A stretch of DNA of 40,371 bases, taken from NCBI GenBank assembly GCA_003056285.1, contig NDWU01000015.1:1-40371 (forward strand), given 5' to 3'. Every line of letters begins with the position of its first letter. The stretch's first letter is position 1. Origin of the DNA: Candidatus Terraquivivens tikiterensis. GTDB taxonomy: Archaea > Thermoproteota > Nitrososphaeria_A > Caldarchaeales > Wolframiiraptoraceae. Positions 1-9,592 of the stretch are shown here, one piece after another. The notes under the pieces are model-generated. The model had not been told where the DNA came from, ran no database searches, and saw nothing but the letters and a program-made list of their open reading frames with translations. Position numbers and translations under genes: made by a program.

Positions 1-504
1 GCCCTCAACACATGCCAAATGAACCCTATAGCCAAGAATGTATGTTCTTCCAGCCCTTCCAACATCAGCATCCGGATCAGACTTACCCTTCCTAGCGTCT
101 CTGGCGCTGTAAGCCTTAAAGGCTGTTGAATCGATAGCTAAAACGTAGCCCTTAACAGCGCCTAAGGCTATGGCCTGACCAACCATGAAATTGAAAGCCT
201 CCCTGAACCTTTATTCCTTGAAACGGTTCCGCCTAAAATATGTAAAGCAGCCCCTGCTTGGAGTTTCACGCCTAAAACCGCAAATCCGCCTGTAATCCCT
301 GCATTTAGCCAGCTTTTCAGCTAAAACCCTCTCAGAAGGAATGCATAGGAAACGCTGAAGCAATAAAGCCTTAATAATGGCTTCTGGACTGTAGTAGGGT
401 CTTCCAGGCCCCGAATCATGGTATGGCTCAGAAAGCAAGCCCCAAACAGGCTTAAAGTCAAGGCAACCGAACAGTTTCAGCAAACGCTTATTCTCAACCC
501 ACAC
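1..504 (-). pseudogene. IS5-like DDE transposase, runs off window edge, interrupted by one in-frame TAA
   Basis: Minus-strand ORF 211..504 (PYYSPEAIIKALLLQRFLCIPSERVLAEKLAK) ends at TAA (211-213); the same frame continues RFREAFNFMVGQAIALGAVKGYVLAIDSTAFKAYSARDARKGKSDPDADVGRAGRTYILGYRVHLACVEG to position 1, with a DDE-type 'IDST' motif. Confidence 0.7.
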
Positions 505-667
505 ATTTCATCAGGAAGCAGAAAACAAACCCAAAAATTAAAACAAAACGAATTTTTTGCCAGTCACGCGCGCGCTTAGAAGAAGGGCTTCCCCTCTGAA
601 CCTTGTGCGTGCTTTTGGATAACTAAGCGTATGAATCCTGAAGTATCGCTTTCAACGATCTTGTATC

Positions 668-1177
668 CTAGAGTTTCCAGCGCGCCTTGAAGGAGCCGTG
701 ACAGCTGGAAAGAGTAGGATTCATTGAAGTTCGGGCGCGCGCTTCAATCCTCTGTTTCTGTCTCTCCCCAAAGACTATTGGAAGGCTGATTCTTTCTCTT
801 TTATTTAGACTCAGCGTCAGCCAGTACGGCGTTAGTATGTTTGTCGTCTTTGAAAAGCTGTAACACCTTTTGTCAAAGCGTATGGATAAATGCTTAAGCC
901 TTAAGAAGCTGTCCTTGTTTTTGCGTTTATCAAAGCTCTTTAAAACTTCAACTGCTTTGTCTCTTGCTGTTTGAATTAGCGCAGTGTTCAGGTCGAAGAG
1001 GCTCTTAGCTTCTTCATAGCCGTTAGTATGAAGAAAATTTTTAGATTTAGAGTTAAAGCCAAGATACCACTTTACAAGCCTAAAGTATTCGCCGAGTGCC
1101 CTGTTTAATGCTAGAACCTTCAGCCTATTAGCCCTGAAAACCTTCCCTACAACCGTCACCTGAACTTCCTTCTGCAA
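668..1177 (-). pseudogene. Truncated TnpB (IS200/IS605 OrfB) N-terminal fragment
   Basis: The N-terminal ~140 aa resembles archaeal TnpB N-termini; no RuvC DVN/MEDL motifs and no CxxC zinc finger downstream, and the frame ends in unrelated residues. Confidence 0.5.
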
Positions 1178-1385
1178 GGGAACATCCCAGCTAAACCATT
1201 CAAACTATATTTTTAAACTTTTGCCTATTCATCCCAGAGCTAAAGCTCTAGGTTTTCTGGGCACCCATTTTTATAAAATATGAGAGATGTGAACGCTGCA
1301 GGAATGATGATATTTGCACGCGAAACTTTTATAGTTTATGTGCACATTAAATAGAGGTAAAGAAACTAACTGTATTAGGGAGCGT

Positions 1386-1613
1386 ATGCTGGTGGGCAAG
1401 AAGCGAGTTCCCCTTAAAACAGCATTCATCTCGGTTCGCGTGACTGAACCAGTCCTGAAGGAGGTTGAACGTATTGTCTGGACTGAGGGCTACACGGATA
1501 TAGGCGACTACATACGGAACCTCATAAGGAAGGACTTCAAGGAAAGAGGCATAGCCGTTAAAATGGAGGTACAACCAGAAGCACGACCAGAGGTGCCTAA
1601 CGACAAAACGTAG
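1386..1613 (+). CDS. Small ribbon-helix-helix-like DNA-binding protein
   Basis: VPLKTAFISVRVTEPVLKEVERIVWTEGYTDIGDYIRNLIRKDFKERG fits an RHH fold (beta strand followed by two helices). ATG at 1386 preferred to 1338. Confidence 0.55.
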   Translation: MLVGKKRVPLKTAFISVRVTEPVLKEVERIVWTEGYTDIGDYIRNLIRKDFKERGIAVKMEVQPEARPEVPNDKT

Positions 1614-2871
1614 GATAGCTGAAATTTTGCCCGGGTGTTGACAGGCTCGGCATAGGCGGCGTTGGAACGCCTAAAATGTTTTACCATAATTAGCCAGAAA
1701 CTCATGCCCTTTTTGAGTAGGATAAATGGCGTAAATGTTCAAATATTCTCGGTGCAATTAACGTTGTAGATGCCTAATTGGGCATGGAGAGAACGAACGC
1801 GTTCTGCAATACCACTATTTCCATTAATAACGTCTAAGAGAACATATTCAAGCACGTTTGGCGCTCAACGACGACTAACATTTGTGGAACCAGTCTGCCT
1901 CCCTTTTGAGCCTCCTGTATTCTCCGTCGGCAGCGTAGGCGCACGCTGCAACTGCAAGGAAAACGGGGGAAGCGAGGGGCATGGCTGGGAGGAGAGCGAC
2001 GGCGGCCAGCGCTGAAAACATTGCTACCGCCGCCTTCCAGAGGTGGGATCCCCTTTTCTCCGCTAAGGCTTCAAGCGCACGCCTCATAAAAGCCACGCCA
2101 CGGCTAAACGACGTAGGGCAGCTTGTCCCGCCTCTTTTGTTCGCATTTGTCCGGCTCCCCCTGCTTCCTGCGCGCGGCGCCTTCTCATAGGCGCAAAACC
2201 AGCCAAAGATCAGACCGGTCGAAAACTTGAAATATTTTGTCAGTCGCGCGCCGCCCATACGTCGTTGGCGCCCTCCCAAAGCACCGATTAAATAATTATT
2301 TGGCTGCTTTGTTTTCAAGAGTTTTGATGGAATGTTTAGTATGTTTTCTGTTGGTTTGCCGTTTAGAACGGAGACTTTAAGGCTGGTTTACGTTATTTTG
2401 TGTTGGGCGTCAGTAAACATTGCCTAAAGAAACACGTAACTCTGTTAAGGCTAAGCCCTATAAATTCTGTGTTTAAACTTAGCGGATGCCTGTTAAGATT
2501 TAGGTATGTTATGATGGAGTTGCTTTTGCGCCGAGGCGATATGATTGATGAGTTATGGCTTTATAAGCTACAGCCGTACTATGCTTAGTTGAATGGCGGG
2601 ACAACAGATGTGGTTTGTAGTAGTTGCACAGCGCGTGCAGTTTATATTTTAATGGTTTAGATGCGCGTGAATATAAGCTGTGGGCGCATAGTTTTTGTTT
2701 CAACGGTTTTGGCTCCTTTTTCAGAAATAGGGCTGAATTTGGCTTATTTTCTGCCCCAACTTAGTTGCAGTGTGAAACGTCCTAGACGCGTTTTTACAAC
2801 ATAGTTAACGTCAATCTTCATTGCAGACTGACGAAAATTCGCTTTGTAAGGGGAAATTTTAATTTTAAAAT

Positions 2872-3276
2872 TTGAAAATTTTGAAGTGTAGGGTAAGACG
2901 TTTGGTTAAGTGGACTAGAGGGTTGGCTCTCCACATCACGCTTACGAAGGATAACTGGAAATTTTCTAGGCTTAGCGGCCTCTTAATAATGAAGCGTAAG
3001 AAAGGCAACCAATGGGCCTATTATTTGGCTGTGAAGATGAATGAGAAGGGCAAAAAGTACAAGCACTATTACCTGGCAAGCGTCCCAACAGACATAAGAC
3101 ACTACTTCATGGGCTCAGACGCAGATTTACTCCAAAAATATGCCATAGACGACCTAGTAAGAGCTGGATTCAAAATCCTGGAGTGGCATCCAGCCCCGCG
3201 TAAGCCGCCAACCCCCAGAAGAAAGCTGAGCACCAAGGTTAAACGTATCCTGGAAAGGCTTAGAGCCCTAAGATGA
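2872..3276 (+). CDS. Hypothetical basic protein
   Basis: 134-aa ORF with coding-like composition, TTG start; no family recognised. Confidence 0.45.
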   Translation: MKILKCRVRRLVKWTRGLALHITLTKDNWKFSRLSGLLIMKRKKGNQWAYYLAVKMNEKGKKYKHYYLASVPTDIRHYFMGSDADLLQKYAIDDLVRAGFKILEWHPAPRKPPTPRRKLSTKVKRILERLRALR

Positions 3277-3345
3277 TTTTGGGGGAAAAGGACTCGAACC
3301 CTTTTGGGTATAAATCCCGGCGGGCCCGCATCATATATTCTTAAG

Positions 3346-4287
3346 TTATTTCCTGAGGGTGAGCGTGTGGAATGTGGGAAAAAGGAGGGTGGAAGGAGGG
3401 GAGGGTTTGGGAGGTCGGCAGGCTCTCCGTGCGATGGTTCTCCGGTGGAGTTCGTCCAGGACCTCCTGCTTCCGCTTTATAGCGAATCCAATAACCTCCC
3501 TAAACCTGAGTATATCCGAGTTCCTATAAATCCTTAGCAGATAGATAAATTGTCTCTCCCTCTTAACGACTCTGCCTTCGATGTTTTCGGTCTCCCTCTT
3601 CCTACGCTTGTAAAGCCTGGCAAATATTCCTAGTGCTTTCAGCAATGCTAATGCGTATTCCATGAGCTGGCGATCGGTGTTGGCGATCGATATACGTCCA
3701 AAATTATTTTCGTTTTTGTCCACGTCTCCTTCCGCATCTGCCAATCCCCGCAGGAATGTCGCCACACATTTCTCACAATGCTCAACGTATGGCCTTATCC
3801 TCTCGAAGTCGACCGGCTTCCTCAATAATTCATAGAGCTCCCTGGAATACGCCCTAGCAACCCAGCGTCTTTTGCTTCTATCCCAATATGGTTTATAGGG
3901 CTTCTCTCTTCCAAGAGCTATCGCGGCGCACCTACCAAACTCCTCAGCGAAATCATAATCCTTCACAGCGAGGGCGACGGCATAGTGATACTTGCCCTCA
4001 TACTTCGTATATCCGTCTCCCAGCGCTGCTCCGATCGCGTACGCCAGCTCCGGGCATGGTCTTAGCCTATGCCTCCGCAGATCCCATACATCATATCCCA
4101 GCCCATCGCCATATGGTGTATGAACTCTTCTAATCCACCCACTGATGATCGACTTACTCAGATTCTCGCCAAACTCCTTGAAGATCCTCCTCTGAATCTC
4201 CCTATAAGACAGCCCCATACCACGGAGCTCCAGAACCCGATGATACAGCTCTTTTCTCAGCGATGCCGGCCTACACCTCCTACCCAT
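3346..4287 (-). CDS. LAGLIDADG-type homing endonuclease with N-terminal HTH
   Basis: Two LAGLIDADG-like motifs (LAYAIGAALGDGYT and FLRGLADAEGDV) after an HTH-like segment (LRGMGLSYREIQRRIFKEF...SIISGWIRRVHTPYG). Confidence 0.85.
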   Translation of the reverse strand: MGRRCRPASLRKELYHRVLELRGMGLSYREIQRRIFKEFGENLSKSIISGWIRRVHTPYGDGLGYDVWDLRRHRLRPCPELAYAIGAALGDGYTKYEGKYHYAVALAVKDYDFAEEFGRCAAIALGREKPYKPYWDRSKRRWVARAYSRELYELLRKPVDFERIRPYVEHCEKCVATFLRGLADAEGDVDKNENNFGRISIANTDRQLMEYALALLKALGIFARLYKRRKRETENIEGRVVKRERQFIYLLRIYRNSDILRFREVIGFAIKRKQEVLDELHRRTIARRACRPPKPSPPSTLLFPTFHTLTLRK

Positions 4288-4331
4288 TGGCGATCACCTC
4301 CCCCCACTTCGTCATAGACCATCCGCCTACC

Positions 4332-4565
4332 TCACCACGTCAGCACCTCCTCCAGGAGCTGATAGACCTCGGCCTTCAGCCTCTCCGCCAATGGACTCCT
4401 AAGCCACCTCGCATAGAACCAGCAGAACTCGGCAACATCATCGCGCATCTTAAGGCTCCATATACACCTTGAACGATTCCCCTCGAGACCCCTCCTATAG
4501 AACGGCTCCATATAACCAATCACCTCATCCACGTGAGCTACACCTGATGAAGGCTCGCGGCCCAT
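4332..4565 (-). CDS. Hypothetical protein
   Basis: 77-aa ORF upstream of and co-oriented with the LAGLIDADG gene; no recognised family. Confidence 0.3.
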   Translation of the reverse strand: MGREPSSGVAHVDEVIGYMEPFYRRGLEGNRSRCIWSLKMRDDVAEFCWFYARWLRSPLAERLKAEVYQLLEEVLTW

Positions 4566-4569
4566 GGAT

Positions 4570-4860
4570 ATCCACGTTTCCGCTCATATGGGTGGGATCG
4601 CTCTTATCCTCAAAACCCCTCAATCTCAAGATTATCGTTACATCCTCGTCATCCTATGGCCTATACCTCCTCTTAATCACCTCTACCTCTTCACATTCTT
4701 CCGCTATCTTCAAAAGCTCCTTTCCACTCAGTCCTCTTAATGCCTGGTATGCGTATAACAGCCTATCTAGGGTCGCCTCGCCCCCTTCCTCCCCAGACAC
4801 TCCACCAGTACCCTCTTAACCTCATCTCTGTCCATTATCGCAACCCCCCTCCGACTTATC
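4570..4860 (-). pseudogene. Degraded hypothetical ORF
   Basis: Coding-like minus-strand peptides in successive frames: MDRDEVKRVLVECLGRKGARRP, then GGEATLDRLLYAYQALRGLSGKELLKIAEECEEVEVIKRRYRP*DDEDVTIILRLRGF. Confidence 0.3.
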
Positions 4861-5044
4861 TTCCCGTCCGCCTTTACAACGTCTCCCCTTGCTCCCGGGG
4901 TGTATGGCGAATGCCCTTGGGTCGAGACGCCGGTTGTTTTCCGGCTGGGGCCCTTTGGGCGAGTAGCCATGCTACCTGGGGGATTGCCCCGCCGCCCGGA
5001 GGAGGCATAGCTGAGCACCGAGGAGGGGATGGTGTGTCATGGTG

Positions 5045-5450
5045 GGTGAGAAGATGGGTTCTCCGGTCTTCAATCTCGGAGGGGATTCGGAGGCTGTTGA
5101 GGGAGATCGAGGAGCGGTATTCTGAGGCATTTGTCGAGATAGGCCCCTGCGCGTTACGGCATTTCAAGCACATGATCGACAATATCGAGGCCTTCCTGGA
5201 CCTCCTCACGGATCCAAAGACCAGTTTCCTGGTTAAGCTGATGGGCTATGCTAAGGGACAGAGGATAAGATCAAGTGCGTGCACTCTGGGAGAAATAGAA
5301 TATGCAAGCTATACCGGTAGAAATGCGAGGGTGTTGAATGGTTATGAACGATCTCCCTCGCATTTTTATGGTAGCCTCTCCTCCGAGGCGCTTATGGGAG
5401 TATATGGACACCATGGTGGAGCCTTAGGGTTGAAGGAAATTGATGGGTGA
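5045..5450 (+). CDS. Hypothetical protein (C-terminal part of ORF 4740..5450)
   Basis: SSISEGIRRLLREIEERYSEAFVEIGPCALRHFKHMIDNIEAFLDLLTDPKTSFLVKLMGYAKG is coding-like; the N-terminal half of the listed ORF is not. Confidence 0.3.
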
Positions 5451-5504
5451 TGACTACAGTTCCACAACTATATCTTATCCTTGAAACAAAAACGAATCTA
5501 ATTG

Positions 5505-5540
5505 GCTGGGGGTCGCGGGTTCGAATCCCGCCGGGCCCGT
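5505..5540 (+). other. Isolated tRNA 3' end (T-arm plus acceptor strand)
   Basis: GTC GCGGG TTCGAAT CCCGC CGGGCCC G forms a perfect T-stem/loop plus acceptor 3' strand. No matching D-arm or anticodon arm upstream. Confidence 0.6.
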
Positions 5541-6056
5541 TTACACTCTGGTCCAAATTACTTTCCCCGCTTCCAAGCGTACGCGAACCTGCCCTATCGG
5601 GTAGGAAAGTTAAAGACGAAAATCTACGATTTTGAGGAGAGGCTGCACCGTATAGGCGAGTAATGGTAAAGCTTAGGAACGGCGAAACTGCACCTCGACC
5701 ACTTGGTGAGCTTAGGTATCAGTCAAGCCGCGCTCCACTTTACTACGCTTATTCGCATTTATTTTCCTCCAACCATGCTATGCTTTTCCGGAACTACCAA
5801 AAAGTCGTATCTTCACCTCTTTCATGGCTCCTTTACTGGTTCCAAGTTTTTCTGGGGTCGAACTCTTTTGGTGAGTTTGCTAGGACTTCGCGGACTGTAA
5901 AGGACAGCCTCCCTTCACTCAGCAGTTTTCCCCTCGACACCCACGAGCCTTCCAAGCTCTCCTTCAATAGATAACGCCCCTTTGATGGGCGAACTCCACG
6001 ACCCGCTTTGTTAAGGCAACATTTTTCTTTAAAGGGCATGTGGGAACAGTCACTCA

Positions 6057-6300
6057 TCATAGATGTGAAGCCCGTCTCCAGACATTTTTGACGGTTTCCA
6101 TACCTTCTCCATGGTCGAGGTGAAGCGGCATGGATACCGGCATGTTTTCAGCTGCTGTTTTAATGAACCTTGTCAGATAGTTTAGTCCGCCATATTTTAT
6201 GACGCTTGGGATTAAAGCCACAATTGCTGGAGACTTTTCCTCCGCTACGGCCTCCACAACTGCCAGTAGGCTTTCAGTGTTTTGGAAATTGAAGGCTCAA
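6057..6300 (-). pseudogene. Fragment of class II (fructose/ketose-bisphosphate) aldolase N-terminus
   Basis: AFNFQNTESLLAVVEAVAEEKSPAIVALIPSVIKYGGLNYLTRFIKTAAENMPVSMPLHLDHGEGMETVK matches the class II aldolase pattern AFN...VEAAEE..SP.I......VALHLDHG; an in-frame TGA precedes AFNFQN and the C-terminal barrel is missing. Confidence 0.65.
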
Positions 6301-6542
6301 CAGTGTAGACTTCCTTCTGAGGCTTTTTAACGGTTCTTTGTTTGTTATAAGCATTTTGGATTCCACTTCCAGCGATATTTAAGCTGAAGATATAAAGCAT
6401 TGTACAGAGTACAAATTATCAGGCTGGATTTGGCACGAAAGGTTCATGTCGCAAAACCTCAGACTTGATGTGTGCATTATTTGTAGTTCAGGATGTGTTA
6501 AATTTATTGCTTAGTTTGGTTTTATTTAAATAATGAGTAATA

Positions 6543-7589
6543 ATGAGTTTGGTCGGCCCGTTTAAAGGCGCGTATTCCTATGGTTTTTCACAAGTTTTTA
6601 GGAAGTATCCTTCTAATCCTATAATTTCACCTAGGAGCGGGGTTTGGTGGGAAAGCAGGCAGACGTTTAATCCTGGAGCTGTATACGTTGAGGGCAGGGT
6701 TCACTTACTTTACAGGGCTATTGGCGAGGACTGGGTTTCACGGTTAGGTTACGCTTCAAGCGTCGACGGCTTCCGAATAGTCGAGCGGCTCGGCTACCCG
6801 GTTTACGAGCATAAAGGCGAAAGCGTGCCCCTCCCTCTCATGAGCCCTTCAGGAGGCTCGTTTTTAGGCGCTGAAGACCCAAGGTTGGTGCACGTTGACG
6901 GCGAGGATAGGCTTTACATGACTTATACGGCTTATGATGGCTTAAACTTGGAAGTGGCGTTAACATCCATTAGCATCGAAAGTTTCCTTGAGAAAAAGTG
7001 GGATTGGGCTAGGCCTAGAATCATCTCGCCTTCAGGCGAATCCCATAAAAACTGGGTTTTATTTCCAAAGAAGTTTGAAGGCAAGTACGCGATCCTGCAC
7101 AGCTTGTCGCCCACAGTGCAGATAGAATATCTTGACAGCCTCGAAGTTCCGGAGGGGTTCCACATTCGAAGCGTGTTTGATGAGGGCTTCAGTCTTTGGA
7201 GGGGCGGCTGGGAGATGCGTGTGAGGGGGGTGGCTGCCCCGCCAATAGAAACAGGGGAGGGTTGGCTTCTCCTTTACCATGCGACGGATGCGAGAGAACC
7301 TGAGAAATATAAGGTGGGCGCCATGCTTCTGGATTTGCAGGATCCGAAACGTGTTTTAGCAGTGGCGGGCGCCCCGGTTCTTGAGCCGACTGAGGCATAT
7401 GAGTATGAGGGGTTCAAACCTGGCGTGATATATATGACCGGCGCGGTTGCGAAGGGTGATGATTTGCTGGTGTATTATGGGGCTGCCGACAACTACGTCT
7501 GCGTTGCTATGGGAAAGCTCAGCAGGCTTGTTGAGCTACTGCTTGAAAGCACACGTGAAAAGCAACGTTTAAATGGTTTGGGGGAGTGA
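6543..7589 (+). CDS. GH130 family glycoside phosphorylase/hydrolase
   Basis: NPII, TFNPGAVYVEGRVHLLYRAIG, GAEDPRLV, YMTYTAY, LLLYHATD, YYGAAD: GH130 five-bladed propeller signatures. Confidence 0.85.
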   Translation: MSLVGPFKGAYSYGFSQVFRKYPSNPIISPRSGVWWESRQTFNPGAVYVEGRVHLLYRAIGEDWVSRLGYASSVDGFRIVERLGYPVYEHKGESVPLPLMSPSGGSFLGAEDPRLVHVDGEDRLYMTYTAYDGLNLEVALTSISIESFLEKKWDWARPRIISPSGESHKNWVLFPKKFEGKYAILHSLSPTVQIEYLDSLEVPEGFHIRSVFDEGFSLWRGGWEMRVRGVAAPPIETGEGWLLLYHATDAREPEKYKVGAMLLDLQDPKRVLAVAGAPVLEPTEAYEYEGFKPGVIYMTGAVAKGDDLLVYYGAADNYVCVAMGKLSRLVELLLESTREKQRLNGLGE

Positions 7590-9505
7590 GGACCCAAAGG
7601 CGGTTCTCCATGATTAGGCGATGCAAGGAAAACCCCATCCTGCTTCCGGTAAGGGAGAATTCGTGGGAGGCCTATGCCACATTCAACCCTTCAGTCATCT
7701 TGAGGGCCGGCAGATACTATATGCTTTACCGCGCAATCTCATCCTCAGACCTTTTGAAGAAGCAGGGGTCAAGCTTCAGCTCAATAGGCGTTGCCGTGAG
7801 CAGGGATGGGGTGCACTTCATGGGGAGGCGGTGCCTCATATACCCGGAGATGATATGGGAGAGGTTTGGATGCGAAGATCCAAGGACAACGTACGTTGAG
7901 GGTAAATATTATATCTTCTACACGGCTATTTCAACCCTGCCGCCTAAACCTGAAGGGATCAGGGTTGGGGTTGCAGTAAGCAGAGACCTCGAAAAGATTG
8001 AGGGAAAATATCTTGTTACACCGTTCAACGCCAAGGCCATGGCCCTTTTCCCGAAACGTATAAGCGGAAAACTTACGGCAGTCTTGACGGTTCACACGGA
8101 CAAGCCTCCAGCCCACATATGCATTGCCCAGTTGAGCGATGATCCGTCAGTATGGTATACTGAAATGGAGGAGTGGTACCGGCAATACATGGATTGGGCG
8201 TTGAGTCCGGATCCGAGGAGGTCGCCGAGGGACCACATAGAGGTCGGAGCTCCACCCATAGAGGTGGAGGAAGGTTGGCTCCTCATATACTCATACATCC
8301 AAAACTACTTTTCAGAGTCGGGGAGAATTTTTGGGGTTGAAGCCTTACTCCTCGATAAAGACGACCCGAGGAAGGTTATAGCTAAAACCCAGTATCCCTT
8401 CATGGTTCCAGAGGAAGTGTATGAGGTTTATGGCCACGTTCCAAGGGTAATCTTTCCGTCCTCAGCCCTCAAACGTAAAGGCTGGATAAGGCTTTATTAT
8501 GGTGCCGCCGACACAGTTTGCTGTTTAGCGACGGTGAGGTTGAGCCACCTTAGAAGGATCCTTAAGGGCGGCTTGAAATCCGTTTTTAAAAGGTATGCCA
8601 AAAACCCGATAATTATGCCTGACAAGCGTTTCGGGTGGCGGAGCCTCGCAACCTTCAACCCGGCTGCAATAGAGCTTGAAGGGAGCATCTACATACTTTT
8701 TAGAGCCCTTTCCCATGATAAGACCTCCACGATAGGCCTGGCGGTGACCGATGACGGCTTCACGGTGAAGGAGGTCTTAGATGAGCCAGTCTACGTTCCA
8801 AGGGAACCCTTCGAGATGAAGGTCGCACCGGGCCACTCGGGGTGCGAGGATCCGAGGGTTGTAAGGGTGGGCGACAGGCTTTACATGTTTTACACGGCCT
8901 ACGACAACGTTAACCCGCCAAAGGTCGCCGTGACGTCAATAACCGTAGACGACTTCCTCAGCCGAAACTGGAAATGGTCAAGCCCTAAGATAGTCTCTCC
9001 ACCAGGAGTGGACGACAAAGACGCATGCATCCTGCCCGAACCCGTAAACGGAAAATACTTCTACATTCACAGGGTCGGAGGCGTGAACATAGCTTACGAC
9101 TACGTGGACTCCCCTGAGGCTTTTGACCCTTCAACGCTCGTCTCGCACGTTCTGCTCGCGCCAAGGGCTGGAATGTGGGATGGAAAAAAGGTTGGGCTGG
9201 CCGCACCGCCGATTAAGACGGAAAAGGGCTGGCTCATGCTTTACCACGGCGTCTCCCATGACAACTTCTACCATGTGGGGGCGGCGCTCCTGAACCTCCA
9301 ACAACCCGAAAGGGTTATGGCCAGAACAACCACAACCCTCCTATCTCCAGAGGCAAGCTACGAAAGGGAAGGATATGTTAGAAACGTCGTCTTCCCATGC
9401 GGGGCAGTCGTGCGGGGTGACAGAATATTCCTATACTACGGCGCAGCCGACACCTATGTATGCGTTGCCACAGCAACAATAAACGAAATATTCGCAGAGC
9501 TGTAA
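7586..9505 (+). CDS. Tandem double GH130-domain protein
   Basis: 639 aa with the GH130 signature set twice: TFNPSVILRAGRYYMLYRAIS / GCEDPRTTYVEGKYYIFYTA / YYGAADT, then TFNPAAIELEGSIYILFRALS / GCEDPRVVRVGDRLYMFYTAYD / LMLYHGVS / YYGAADT. Its GTG start overlaps the previous stop by 4 nt. Confidence 0.85.
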   Translation: MRTQRRFSMIRRCKENPILLPVRENSWEAYATFNPSVILRAGRYYMLYRAISSSDLLKKQGSSFSSIGVAVSRDGVHFMGRRCLIYPEMIWERFGCEDPRTTYVEGKYYIFYTAISTLPPKPEGIRVGVAVSRDLEKIEGKYLVTPFNAKAMALFPKRISGKLTAVLTVHTDKPPAHICIAQLSDDPSVWYTEMEEWYRQYMDWALSPDPRRSPRDHIEVGAPPIEVEEGWLLIYSYIQNYFSESGRIFGVEALLLDKDDPRKVIAKTQYPFMVPEEVYEVYGHVPRVIFPSSALKRKGWIRLYYGAADTVCCLATVRLSHLRRILKGGLKSVFKRYAKNPIIMPDKRFGWRSLATFNPAAIELEGSIYILFRALSHDKTSTIGLAVTDDGFTVKEVLDEPVYVPREPFEMKVAPGHSGCEDPRVVRVGDRLYMFYTAYDNVNPPKVAVTSITVDDFLSRNWKWSSPKIVSPPGVDDKDACILPEPVNGKYFYIHRVGGVNIAYDYVDSPEAFDPSTLVSHVLLAPRAGMWDGKKVGLAAPPIKTEKGWLMLYHGVSHDNFYHVGAALLNLQQPERVMARTTTTLLSPEASYEREGYVRNVVFPCGAVVRGDRIFLYYGAADTYVCVATATINEIFAEL

Positions 9506-9592
9506 ACTGAAGTGATCAACTTCCCGCTCGGCCCCTGTTGTGCTTCTCAGCATTTTTAATGCCTCAAACCTCCCCCTTTAGGAGGTGATGTC

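Noticed and set aside
1875-2318. 147-aa minus-strand ORF with a hydrophobic C-terminal half
   Set aside because: Compositionally biased, overlapped by a plus-strand ORF, no family recognised; insufficient support for a CDS call.
3283-3330. Possible minus-strand tRNA with a UUA (stop-reading) anticodon loop GGG-ATTTATA-CCC, tempting given the in-frame TAA in the transposase
   Set aside because: There is no room for a variable region before the T-arm, only a 3-bp anticodon stem, U at position 37, and no D-arm or 5' acceptor.
5447-5974. ORFs 5447..5635 and 5663..5974
   Set aside because: The first reads through the tRNA 3' fragment (SRVRIPPGP is a typical tRNA artefact); the second has no coding support and is overlapped by a minus ORF.
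6932-9206. Minus-strand ORFs within the GH130 genes
   Set aside because: Overlap clear coding frames on the plus strand and have no recognisable domains.
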